The notes beneath the pieces were generated by a model. The model was not told the DNA's origin. It worked only from the letters and a program-made list of their open reading frames with translations, and did not search any database. A stretch of DNA of 64,000 nucleotides. Origin: Ignavibacteria bacterium (GTDB lineage: Bacteria; Bacteroidota; Ignavibacteria; Ignavibacteriales; Ignavibacteriaceae). The stretch's first letter is position 1. Each line of letters begins with the position of its first letter. Positions 53,467 through 64,000 of this stretch are shown in pieces. Location: contig JAFLBV010000001.1 in NCBI GenBank assembly GCA_017302895.1, forward strand, positions 62,001 to 126,000, given 5' to 3'. The position numbers and the translations under genes are program-made.

Positions 53467-54828
53467 ATGCAAATAGAAGAACACAGAGTGAAAGATCTTT
53501 ATACGGGTGTAAGAGGAACTGCGGTCAAAATTCTTGACAGGATCGAGAGAACAGACTCTTATCTCGACAAGTTGCTCGACCACGAAATGAAGCACACCGA
53601 TCTTTCAGGGCAGGACAAGGCTTTGCTATATGAACTGGTTCACGGTGTTGTCAGGTGGATGGGGAGGCTCGACTGGATCCTTAGCGGGTTCTACAAAGGT
53701 CAGTTCTCCAAGGCGATTCCTGTCCTGAAAAATGCTCTTCGTGTGGCTCTCTATCAGGTCATGTTTCTCGACAAAATTCCCGAGTATGCCATCGTCAATG
53801 AGGCGGTCGATTTTGTGAAAAAACTTCAGGGGCAAAAACCTGCTGACATCACAAATGCAGTCTTAAGGAATATAATCAGATCAAAAAACGGACTTCGCTA
53901 CCCTGATCCCAACGAAAACCTGATCAGCTATCTTGCAGCATACTATTCGCATCCCACATGGCTTGCGAAAAGATGGGTTGAAAGATACGGGCGTGAAAAT
54001 GTGGAAGCCCTCATGAATGCCAATAACGAGAGACCCGTGCTGACCCTGAGAATAAATCAGCTCAAAGTCGACAGGCAGGAATTTGAGTCACTTCTTCAGT
54101 CCGTTAATCTAAAGTACGCAATCGGCAGTTTCAGCAAGGATTTCTATCGCCTCCAGATTCTTACGAATATCCAAAGCTGGCAATACTTCGCCGAAGGGTA
54201 TTTTGCAATTCAGGATGAAAGCACCGGAATGCCGTGTCTCCTTTTGGATGTGAAACCCGGCATGAGAGTGCTCGATATGTGTGCGGCTCCGGGAGGCAAA
54301 AGTGCTTACATCGCAGATTTGATGAACAATTCAGGCGAAATAGTTTCTCTCGACAAGTTCGAAAGCCGAGTAAAACTTATGCAGGCAAATCTCGATCGTC
54401 TTGGCATCTCGATCGTTAAATTCGTCACCGCCGACGCCCTCGAATATGAGGATGAACTTTTCGATCGCGTTCTGCTCGATGCCCCTTGCTCGGGATTGGG
54501 GACTCTCTCAAAAAAACCTGATATCAAATGGAAGAGAGACCTGTTGGATATCAAAAAGCTCACTCCGCTACAGTCCGATCTGCTTCAAAAGGCGAGTGAG
54601 ATGGTAAAACCGGGTGGTGCCGTGGTTTACAGTACCTGTACCATCGAACCCGAAGAAAATTATGAGATCATCACGAAGTTCCTTCTCGAAAATCCGAACT
54701 TCGCGCTCGATGATGCGTCAAACTTCGTTGATAAAAGAATTGTTGATGAGAATGGGTGCATCCAGTCTCTGCCTCACAGGGACAAGATGGACGGTGCATT
54801 CTCTGCAAGGTTAATAAGAAAAGAATAG
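53467..54828 (+). CDS. rsmB: 16S rRNA (cytosine967-C5)-methyltransferase RsmB
   Basis: A 453-residue enzyme. The N-terminal NusB-like helical domain (DRIERTDSYLDKLLDHEMKH, LYELVHGVVRWMGRLDWIL) is joined to an S-adenosylmethionine-dependent methyltransferase domain with VLDMCAAPGGKSAYIADLM, DAPCSGLGTLSKKPDIKW and VYSTCTIEPEENYEI. The two Cys in the last two motifs are the catalytic pair of m5C methyltransferases. It methylates C967 of 16S rRNA. It lies 13 bases upstream of the RodZ-like gene. Confidence 0.95.
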   Translation: MQIEEHRVKDLYTGVRGTAVKILDRIERTDSYLDKLLDHEMKHTDLSGQDKALLYELVHGVVRWMGRLDWILSGFYKGQFSKAIPVLKNALRVALYQVMFLDKIPEYAIVNEAVDFVKKLQGQKPADITNAVLRNIIRSKNGLRYPDPNENLISYLAAYYSHPTWLAKRWVERYGRENVEALMNANNERPVLTLRINQLKVDRQEFESLLQSVNLKYAIGSFSKDFYRLQILTNIQSWQYFAEGYFAIQDESTGMPCLLLDVKPGMRVLDMCAAPGGKSAYIADLMNNSGEIVSLDKFESRVKLMQANLDRLGISIVKFVTADALEYEDELFDRVLLDAPCSGLGTLSKKPDIKWKRDLLDIKKLTPLQSDLLQKASEMVKPGGAVVYSTCTIEPEENYEIITKFLLENPNFALDDASNFVDKRIVDENGCIQSLPHRDKMDGAFSARLIRKE

Positions 54829-54841
54829 TTAGAGGATTTAT

Positions 54842-57812
<2,971 letters not shown>

Positions 57813-57874
57813 TATGTTTGTAAGATGTTATTTACCTTTTTTGTTCACCATGAAATTTGAATACTAATCTGCCT

Positions 57875-58225
57875 ATGAATTTTGCAATCAGTCATATCGA
57901 CCAGGTTTCAGTTGTAAAATTGAGTGAACGACGACTCGATGCCAATATCTCGGGTCTCGTAAAAGGTGAGTTTACTAACCTTGTGAAAAACATGAATGTT
58001 AGAAAACTGGTTATAGATCTTTCCGATGTCGAAAGTTGCGACAGCAGCGGGCTTAGTACCCTTCTGGTTGCCAACCGGTTGATAAGTTCTGTTCATGGCG
58101 GGCTTCGTATTGTCTGTCCGTCAAAAAAGATACTCAATTTAATTGAAGTGACGAAACTCGACCGGGTGCTTACTCTCAGCAAAACCATTGACGAAGCTTT
58201 GAGCGATCTCAAATTGATTCACTGA
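57875..58225 (+). CDS. STAS-domain anti-sigma factor antagonist
   Basis: A 116-residue single-domain STAS protein. The phosphorylation loop reads DLSDVESCDSSGLSTLLVAN with a Ser pair at 57-58, as in SpoIIAA/RsbV. Such proteins free a sigma factor or other partner by binding an anti-sigma kinase when not phosphorylated. The ATG at 57875 is preferred to an upstream TTG. No RsbW-like kinase or SpoIIE-like phosphatase is seen nearby. The gene lies between ligA and a symporter gene. Confidence 0.85.
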   Translation: MNFAISHIDQVSVVKLSERRLDANISGLVKGEFTNLVKNMNVRKLVIDLSDVESCDSSGLSTLLVANRLISSVHGGLRIVCPSKKILNLIEVTKLDRVLTLSKTIDEALSDLKLIH

Positions 58226-58268
58226 CGGGCTAAAATCCGGCACACCATAGTTGCCCGGGAGACATGTA

Positions 58269-59723
58269 TTGAACTCTTTTTCCTTTATCGATTATGCAAT
58301 TGTTGTTGTTTACCTCATTTTTGCCGCACTTTGGGGTAGATTTATCGGTGGTGAGCAGAAAAGTGTAAAAGACTATTTCCTCGGTGATAAAAAAGTAAAC
58401 TGGTGGCTCGCAACATTTTCCATAGTGGCAGCCGAAACCAGCACCCTCACTTTTATTTCAATTCCCGGTGTTGCATACCTCACAAATCTCAATTTCCTGC
58501 AGGTCACTCTTGGCTATCTCATCGGCAGAATTATCGTGGCCCGGCTTCTGCTTCCTCTCTACTTCAAGGGGGAACTCTCGACTGCTTACGCCTTTCTTGA
58601 AGAAAGATTTGGAAAAAAAACCAGAACCACAGCCTCAATTGTTTTCATTTTTACCCGGGTTGCAGGTGATGGAGTCAGACTGTTTGCCACCGCAATACCC
58701 GTAAAACTCCTCCTCAATATCGACTATCCATTTGCGATCCTTATCATCGTGGCTGTTACACTCGTTTACACATACACTGGCGGATTGCGGGGTGTTATTT
58801 GGGTGGATGCAATTCAGATGTTTATCTATATCGGCGGGGCTATAATTTCATGTATCTTCCTTTATTATGTAATTCCCGGAGACCTTTTTACAAGACTTTC
58901 CGCCGACACACTCTCACAAAAGCTCGATGTCTTCAATTTGGGATTTGGTAAAAGTATTAGCGAATTTTTCCAAACGCCATATACACTCCTTGCCGGACTA
59001 ACGGGAGGTGCATTTTTATCGATGGCATCGCATGGAACTGACCAGCTCGTTGTTCAAAGACTCCTTGCAACCGGCGACCTGAAAAGTGCACAAAAATCTG
59101 TCATCATGAGTGGTGTCATTATTGTTTTTCAGTTTGCTCTGTTTCTCTTCCTCGGAATTCTCCTCTATATCTTTTTCGAGGGAAGACAGTTCGCCAAACC
59201 CGACGAGGTCTTTCCATATTTTATTATTCACGATCTTCCAATGGGTGTAAAGGGGATACTTGTGGCGGGTCTTATGGCAGCAGCTCTCTCCACTTTGGCA
59301 GGTTCTGTCAGCTCGCTCGCTTCCTCCTCTTTTTATGATATTTCAAGTATATTTGGCAAAAATAAACTTTCCGAAGAACAGCAGTTAAAACTCTCCAAGA
59401 GACTCATAATAGTCTGGGCGGGGGTTCTTGCTGTTTCAGCTTTTTTCTTTATGGAGATAAAAGGTGCAGCTGTGGAAGTGGCGCTGAGCATCGCATCCTT
59501 CACCTTTGGCGGACTGCTTGGTACCTTCCTTCTCGGAATTGTAAACAAACGGGCTGACCAGCGCGATGCCATCACGGGTTTTCTCGTTTCAATCGCCGCA
59601 ATGACCATTATTGTCTCTTTGAAACTTTACGCATGGACCTGGTTTACACTCACCGGCGTTTCTGTTTGTCTCATCGCAGGCGGAATCTCCTCCCTTTTAC
59701 GGAAGAAAACCTTACCCGAATGA
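58269..59723 (+). CDS. Sodium/solute symporter family protein (SSS), first of two
   Basis: A 484-residue transporter with about 13 membrane segments. It has the SSS landmarks DYAIVVVYLIFAALWGRFIG, GDKKVNWWLATFSIVAAETS, YTYTGGLRGVIWVDAIQMFI, and LMAAALSTLAGSVSSLASSS near the sodium site. No ATG is available; a GGGAG seven bases before the TTG at 58269 marks this as the best start (MNSFSFIDYAIVVV). The substrate cannot be read from the sequence; solutes such as sugars, amino acids or carboxylates are typical. A second SSS gene follows. Confidence 0.88.
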   Translation: MNSFSFIDYAIVVVYLIFAALWGRFIGGEQKSVKDYFLGDKKVNWWLATFSIVAAETSTLTFISIPGVAYLTNLNFLQVTLGYLIGRIIVARLLLPLYFKGELSTAYAFLEERFGKKTRTTASIVFIFTRVAGDGVRLFATAIPVKLLLNIDYPFAILIIVAVTLVYTYTGGLRGVIWVDAIQMFIYIGGAIISCIFLYYVIPGDLFTRLSADTLSQKLDVFNLGFGKSISEFFQTPYTLLAGLTGGAFLSMASHGTDQLVVQRLLATGDLKSAQKSVIMSGVIIVFQFALFLFLGILLYIFFEGRQFAKPDEVFPYFIIHDLPMGVKGILVAGLMAAALSTLAGSVSSLASSSFYDISSIFGKNKLSEEQQLKLSKRLIIVWAGVLAVSAFFFMEIKGAAVEVALSIASFTFGGLLGTFLLGIVNKRADQRDAITGFLVSIAAMTIIVSLKLYAWTWFTLTGVSVCLIAGGISSLLRKKTLPE

Positions 59724-59766
59724 CACTCAAGCTCATAAAACTTTTTCACTCTTTACAGGTTGACAA

Positions 59767-61521
59767 ATGGAACTGATAGACTGGTTAATAATTGGACTCT
59801 ATTTTGTTGTAAGTCTTGGTATAGCACTCATTTACTCCAAAAGAGGCAGCAAAAACAGTGAAGAATTTTTCCTCTCAGGAAGAAATCTCCCCTGGTACCT
59901 CGCAGGCCTCTCCATGGTTGCTACCACCTTTGCTGCAGATACACCCCTCGCTGTCACCGAACTTGTATGGAACAACGGTATCTCGGGAAACTGGGTTTGG
60001 TGGAACTTCGCCTTTGGCGGCATTCTCACCGTCTTTTTCTTTGCAAAGCTCTGGAGAAGGGCGGGCATTCTTACCGAAGTTGAGTTTGCTGAAATCAGAT
60101 ATGCGGGAAAACCTGCAAAATTCCTCAGAGGCTTCAAATCCATTTATCTCGGTTTGTTTATGAATGTCATCATAATCGGCTGGGTCAACAGCGCCATGAT
60201 CGCAGTCCTGACTGGCATTTTTGGAATTCCAAAAGAGGATGTCATTATCTATGTCTTCCTGTGCATGGGACTCGTGGCTGTTTATTCCGCTCTCTCAGGC
60301 TTGTGGGGTGTGGTCGTTACCGATGCGTTTCAATTTATTCTCGCAATGACCGCTTGCATCGTGCTTGCAGTTATTGTTATCAGCTCCGAACAAATTGGTG
60401 GAATCAGCGGATTAAAGGAAAAACTCCCTTCCCAGGCATTCGAGTTCTTCCCGAATCTCGCATCTTCACCTGAAACAGGGGGAAGGGTCTTCTCCCTCAC
60501 GCTCTTCTCGTTTTTTGCTTTCATCGGCATCCAATGGTGGGCTTCCTGGTATCCGGGATCCGAACCCGGCGGCGGGGGATATGTAGCCCAAAGAATGATG
60601 TCCGCCAAAAATGAAAAACACTCCATTCTGGCGACTCTCTTTTTCCAGGGTGCTCATTATGCACTTCGTCCTTGGCCATGGATCCTTGCGGCTCTCGCAT
60701 CAGTTGTACTATATCCCGAACTCACGAGCGAAACTTCAAAACTCGGCTATATCAATCTGATCAACGATTTTATGCCTGCAGGTCTCAAGGGGCTTATGCT
60801 CGCTGCCTTTTTTGCCGCCTACATGAGTACGGTCGCTACCCAACTCAACTGGGGAACATCATACCTGGTCAACGACCTCTATCGAAGATTCATGAAACCG
60901 GGCAAAACTGAAAAACAGTATGTCTTCGCATCAAAATTTGTAACCATTCTGCTCATGCTCGTCTCGGCTGTCGTCACTCTCTATATCGACAGAATATCAG
61001 GTGCATGGGAGTTTATTATCGAGTGTGGTGCCGGGTTGGGACTTGTACTCATCATGCGGTGGTACTGGTGGAGAATTAACGCCTGGAGCGAAATCTCCGG
61101 GATGGCTGCTCCTTTTATTCTCCTTCCCGTTGTCAGGTATCTCGGAATTCCTTTCCCCGACAGCCTCTATGTCCTGGTCATCGGAACCACTTTGGTCTGG
61201 CTCACGGTTACTTTCCTGACTAAGCCCGAGCCAGATGAAATACTCCTCAGTTTCTATAAAAAAATCAGACCGGGAGGCAAGTTGTGGGAACCCGTCAGAC
61301 TTAAAAGCGGCCTTCCTCTCGAAAAAGGCGTGCTTAAATATCAGTTCCTCGGCTGGTTCGCAGGTGTCGTTCTTATCTACTCCCTCCTCTTTGGAAGCGG
61401 AAGTTTGATTTTTGGTGATCTGGCTAATACGCTTATTTACTCAATTTTTATTATATTTGCAATCGGTGGAGTGGTCTTCGCCCTAAATAAAATGTTCTCG
61501 TCAACAGAAAACAGGACTTAA
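59767..61521 (+). CDS. Sodium/solute symporter family protein (SSS), second of two
   Basis: A 584-residue SSS transporter, clearly diverged from the first. Landmarks: LIYSKRGSKNSEEFFLSGRN, LPWYLAGLSMVATTFAADTP, VYSALSGLWGVVVTDAFQFI and AFFAAYMSTVATQLNWGTSY, which corresponds to the sodium-binding helix 8. It is longer than the first because of a C-terminal extension with extra membrane segments. Its stop overlaps the HAD phosphatase start (TAATG), so the two may be co-regulated. Substrate unknown. Confidence 0.9.
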   Translation: MELIDWLIIGLYFVVSLGIALIYSKRGSKNSEEFFLSGRNLPWYLAGLSMVATTFAADTPLAVTELVWNNGISGNWVWWNFAFGGILTVFFFAKLWRRAGILTEVEFAEIRYAGKPAKFLRGFKSIYLGLFMNVIIIGWVNSAMIAVLTGIFGIPKEDVIIYVFLCMGLVAVYSALSGLWGVVVTDAFQFILAMTACIVLAVIVISSEQIGGISGLKEKLPSQAFEFFPNLASSPETGGRVFSLTLFSFFAFIGIQWWASWYPGSEPGGGGYVAQRMMSAKNEKHSILATLFFQGAHYALRPWPWILAALASVVLYPELTSETSKLGYINLINDFMPAGLKGLMLAAFFAAYMSTVATQLNWGTSYLVNDLYRRFMKPGKTEKQYVFASKFVTILLMLVSAVVTLYIDRISGAWEFIIECGAGLGLVLIMRWYWWRINAWSEISGMAAPFILLPVVRYLGIPFPDSLYVLVIGTTLVWLTVTFLTKPEPDEILLSFYKKIRPGGKLWEPVRLKSGLPLEKGVLKYQFLGWFAGVVLIYSLLFGSGSLIFGDLANTLIYSIFIIFAIGGVVFALNKMFSSTENRT

Positions 61522-62348
61522 TGAATTTAAGTAATATAAAACTCGTTTTACTCGACCTTGACGGCACTTTACTCAGAAGTGACGGTTCAATCGGTGAAAA
61601 GAGTCTAAAATATTCGAAACTATTAAAAGAAAAAGGGATTTTGGTCACTTTCGCCAGCGGAAGGATGAGCACGGCTCTTGAAGGTTATGCCAAAGAAATG
61701 AACCTTGAAGGTATTATGATCTGTTCAGACGGTGCAGTCATCATGGAATATCCATCAGGCAGGGTTCTCAGAAAGATTTGTCTCAAAGATTCCAAAGTGA
61801 AAAAGGGGATCGAGCTTTCTGAGAAGCATCTTGTGAAAATGGTTATGTGCACCGATTCCGAAGTCCTTTACACCGAACATAACGAAGCAACACTTCAACT
61901 GATTGACAGATTTGGTGCCCGCTTCAGGTGCGTCGACGACTATAAAAACATCTCTGACGAAGTTATTGAGCTCGTCTATGTCGGCGAAAATCGCCATTCT
62001 TTTCAGGAGATCAAAAAACATTTCTCTTTCCCGTACTCGTTTGGTCTTAAATTGACTTATTCGAAAAGCCAGTCCCATTATCAGTATTATCTCGAAGTTA
62101 AAAAAGATGATGTATCCAAGGCTTCTGCTCTTACATATCTCAACAAAAAACTTGGTATCTCAATAAAAGACACCATTGTTATTGGCGACTGGTACAACGA
62201 TGTGGCGCTTTTCAAAACCAAAGCTCTTAAGGTTTCACTGACCAATGCAGTTCCGGAGATAAAGTATCTCTCCGATCTCAAACTGGAATTCAGTAACGAC
62301 GAAGATGGTGTAGGCGAACTTCTCGAAAGAATTTACAAACAGAAATAA
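61521..62348 (+). CDS. HAD-superfamily phosphatase, Cof type
   Basis: A 275-residue HAD hydrolase of the Cof/YbjI group. Motif I is LLDLDGTLLRSDGS, motif II ITFAS-like (VTFASGRMSTALEGYAKEM), and the late motif is IVIGDWYNDVALFKTKALKV with the GDxxND metal ligands. A C2-type cap domain lies between. Such enzymes hydrolyse sugar phosphates and related compounds with low specificity. It overlaps the upstream symporter by one base. Confidence 0.9.
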   Translation: MNLSNIKLVLLDLDGTLLRSDGSIGEKSLKYSKLLKEKGILVTFASGRMSTALEGYAKEMNLEGIMICSDGAVIMEYPSGRVLRKICLKDSKVKKGIELSEKHLVKMVMCTDSEVLYTEHNEATLQLIDRFGARFRCVDDYKNISDEVIELVYVGENRHSFQEIKKHFSFPYSFGLKLTYSKSQSHYQYYLEVKKDDVSKASALTYLNKKLGISIKDTIVIGDWYNDVALFKTKALKVSLTNAVPEIKYLSDLKLEFSNDEDGVGELLERIYKQK

Positions 62349-62356
62349 AATCTTTT

Positions 62357-64000
62357 GTGACTTACGAAAAAATTAAATCGAGCACCCGTGTAAAAATTTT
62401 ACTTTGGGTGATTACATCTGTTGTTATAGCAATGCTTTTCCCAAAAGCAGAGGTGGTCGATGTGCAGTCGGCTGTCGGGAATATCTGGCTCAATGAAGAT
62501 TTGATTGCCGATAAAAGTTTTCCCATTCTCAAGGATGACAAAGTCTATGCTGCCGAAGTCGACAGTGCAATAAAATCTGTATTGCAGGTTTTTGTTCTTA
62601 TTCCCTCCGACAGCCTGACAAAGGATACGGTTAAATCACTTCGCAAGGCTCTCGAACGGGCTTTTGTAAATCCCTCCCTTTTCGAGTCAGATCCCCGTGT
62701 TTCCAAATTTACCGATCAAACCCGGAATTTCTTAAAAAGTTTCGTCGACTCCACCGGGAACAAGGCATCAGACCTCTACGCTTCACTCGACATCATCGAG
62801 GAAATTCTTCTTAAAACTTCCGCTGTCGGAACCCTGAGCCTCGATCACGATCAGATATCTAAAGACACTCTCGCTATCAGGAAAGGTAACTTTCAGGATC
62901 ACAAAAAGAAACTCGATTTTATCGACTACAAGGGTGCCAAAACCCTGATCACCCGAAAGGTATTCGAATCGTTCAAGGATTCGGTGAAAAGTGCCGCTTT
63001 CGATGAAATAGCTCTCGCGCTGTTCATTCCCAGCCTCGTTTACAGCAGTGAACTGACCCGCGAGTACACCGAAATTGCCAAAAACAGGGTAAGCAGAAAC
63101 TCGGGAATTGTTGTTCTCAACGAGAGAATTGTTGGCAAACACGAGAGAATTACTCCTGAAATTAAGGTTAAACTCGACTCCTATAAAACCGCCCGGGTTG
63201 AAGATCTAAATCCTCTGGAAAAAATAAGACAATTTACAGGAAAGTTTCTCCACATTGCTGTTCTACTCCTCCTCCTGGGAGCCTTCCTTTTCAATTTCCG
63301 GAAAACCATTTTTGAAGATAATGCAAAGCTTACTGTTTTTTCCGTTCTTTTTCTTGCGATTTCCTTTCTTACTTTTTACATAAACTCCATTAATGTAGGC
63401 AGCTCACAGCAATTGCTTATTATCATCCCGACCATCTCTCTTCTCACGACTATAATGTTCGATTCGAGAGTAGGTCTTTATTCAACTCTGGTTATTTCAC
63501 TGATTAGTGCCGGTCTCAGGGGTAACGACTATTCCCTCGTGGTTCTCAATGTAATAGCGGGTTCGTTTGCTGTTTATTCCGTCAGAGATATAAAAAACAG
63601 GCAGCAGATCTACCGTGCAATGATCTACATCTTTCTCGGTTATCTCGCAGGAAATGTCTTCCTCTCGTTTGAAAGTCTCAGCAACTGGTCAAAACTCCTG
63701 AACGATATTCTCTACTCCGGAATCAATGCTCTCGTCTGCCCGATGCTCACTTACACCCTCTTGAGGTTCTTTGAACGGACATTCAAAATTACAACAGATC
63801 TTACACTCGTTGAACTTTCAAGTACCGATCACCCTCTTCTCAAAGAATTGAATCATGCCTCACCGGGTACTTTTTACCACTCACAGGCGGTTGCTCGACT
63901 GGCAGAAAGCGCCGCTGAAAGAATCGGAGCAGATACACTCCTTGTAAGTGTCGGCGCTCTCTATCACGACATCGGTAAGATGATCTCACCTTACTATTTT
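62357..64000 (+). CDS. PgpH-like 7TMR-HD phosphodiesterase, N-terminal part
   Basis: The frame opens at a GTG eight bases after the HAD gene stop and runs off the right edge (about 548 residues seen). After a signal-anchor (VKILLWVITSVVIAMLF) comes an extracytoplasmic 7TMR-HDED domain (VVDVQSAVGNIWLNEDLIAD), then about seven membrane segments (HIAVLLLLLGAFLFNF to INALVCPMLTYTLLRFF), and the start of the HD domain: LKELNHASPGTFYHSQAVAR and the H537-D538 pair in ALYHDIGKM. PgpH-type proteins hydrolyse cyclic di-AMP. The start could also be an ATG 25 codons on, which would lose the anchor. Confidence 0.88.
   Translation, partial: MTYEKIKSSTRVKILLWVITSVVIAMLFPKAEVVDVQSAVGNIWLNEDLIADKSFPILKDDKVYAAEVDSAIKSVLQVFVLIPSDSLTKDTVKSLRKALERAFVNPSLFESDPRVSKFTDQTRNFLKSFVDSTGNKASDLYASLDIIEEILLKTSAVGTLSLDHDQISKDTLAIRKGNFQDHKKKLDFIDYKGAKTLITRKVFESFKDSVKSAAFDEIALALFIPSLVYSSELTREYTEIAKNRVSRNSGIVVLNERIVGKHERITPEIKVKLDSYKTARVEDLNPLEKIRQFTGKFLHIAVLLLLLGAFLFNFRKTIFEDNAKLTVFSVLFLAISFLTFYINSINVGSSQQLLIIIPTISLLTTIMFDSRVGLYSTLVISLISAGLRGNDYSLVVLNVIAGSFAVYSVRDIKNRQQIYRAMIYIFLGYLAGNVFLSFESLSNWSKLLNDILYSGINALVCPMLTYTLLRFFERTFKITTDLTLVELSSTDHPLLKELNHASPGTFYHSQAVARLAESAAERIGADTLLVSVGALYHDIGKMISPYYF

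Overview
The window looks like a chromosomal segment of a Gram-negative member of the Bacteroidota/Chlorobi supergroup, most likely an Ignavibacteria-type organism. The evidence is a fused LpxC-FabZ gene, four secreted proteins with type IX secretion (T9SS) C-terminal sorting domains, promoters of the TTG-N19/21-TAnnTTTG kind used by Bacteroidota, and lipid A/heptose and TamB genes that imply an outer membrane. Coding density is high. I see no rRNA or tRNA gene, no CRISPR array, no transposase and no phage genes.

Layout. 1-3.7 kb: an ECF sigma factor/anti-sigma/adhesin-like operon on the minus strand, divergent from AhpD-like, RdgB and lipoprotein genes. 3.66-3.85 kb: a heptanucleotide repeat array that switches strand. 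3.9-6.5 kb: valS. 6.7-19.6 kb: mixed-strand genes, including a second sigma/anti-sigma pair, arginase, a SpoIID-like protein, an esterase, acetyl-CoA synthetase, an ammonium transporter and a hybrid histidine kinase. 19.7-37.0 kb: a long co-directional run with tiny gaps that builds the cell envelope (rsmI, lpxC/fabZ, lpxA, a LipM-like octanoyltransferase, panB, hldA/hldC-type heptose genes, tamB, rnr). It ends with an unusual protein joining a zinc peptidase, a TolB-like propeller and an Omp85-type barrel.

37.0-48.8 kb: an accessory-looking region with larger non-coding gaps. It holds four T9SS cargo proteins that share a near-identical C-terminal module, 3' UTR and terminator but have unrelated N-termini. 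Between them lie a membrane-anchored SGNH/TPR protein, structured leaders, and two copies of a short palindromic repeat that bracket one cargo gene. 48.8-64 kb: housekeeping genes on the plus strand: an orphan DUF433 protein, an MscS channel, ribosomal protein bL31, a GlmU-like protein, rsmB, a RodZ-like gene, ligA, a STAS protein, two sodium/solute symporters, a HAD phosphatase, and the start of a PgpH-like 7TMR-HD phosphodiesterase that runs off the right end.

The most interesting items are the peptidase-propeller-Omp85 fusion, the modular T9SS cargo cluster with its bracketing repeats and leaders, the strand-switching heptamer arrays, and the kinase receiver domain with Glu in place of the phosphorylatable Asp. 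All functional statements rest on reading motifs by eye; no database search was run.
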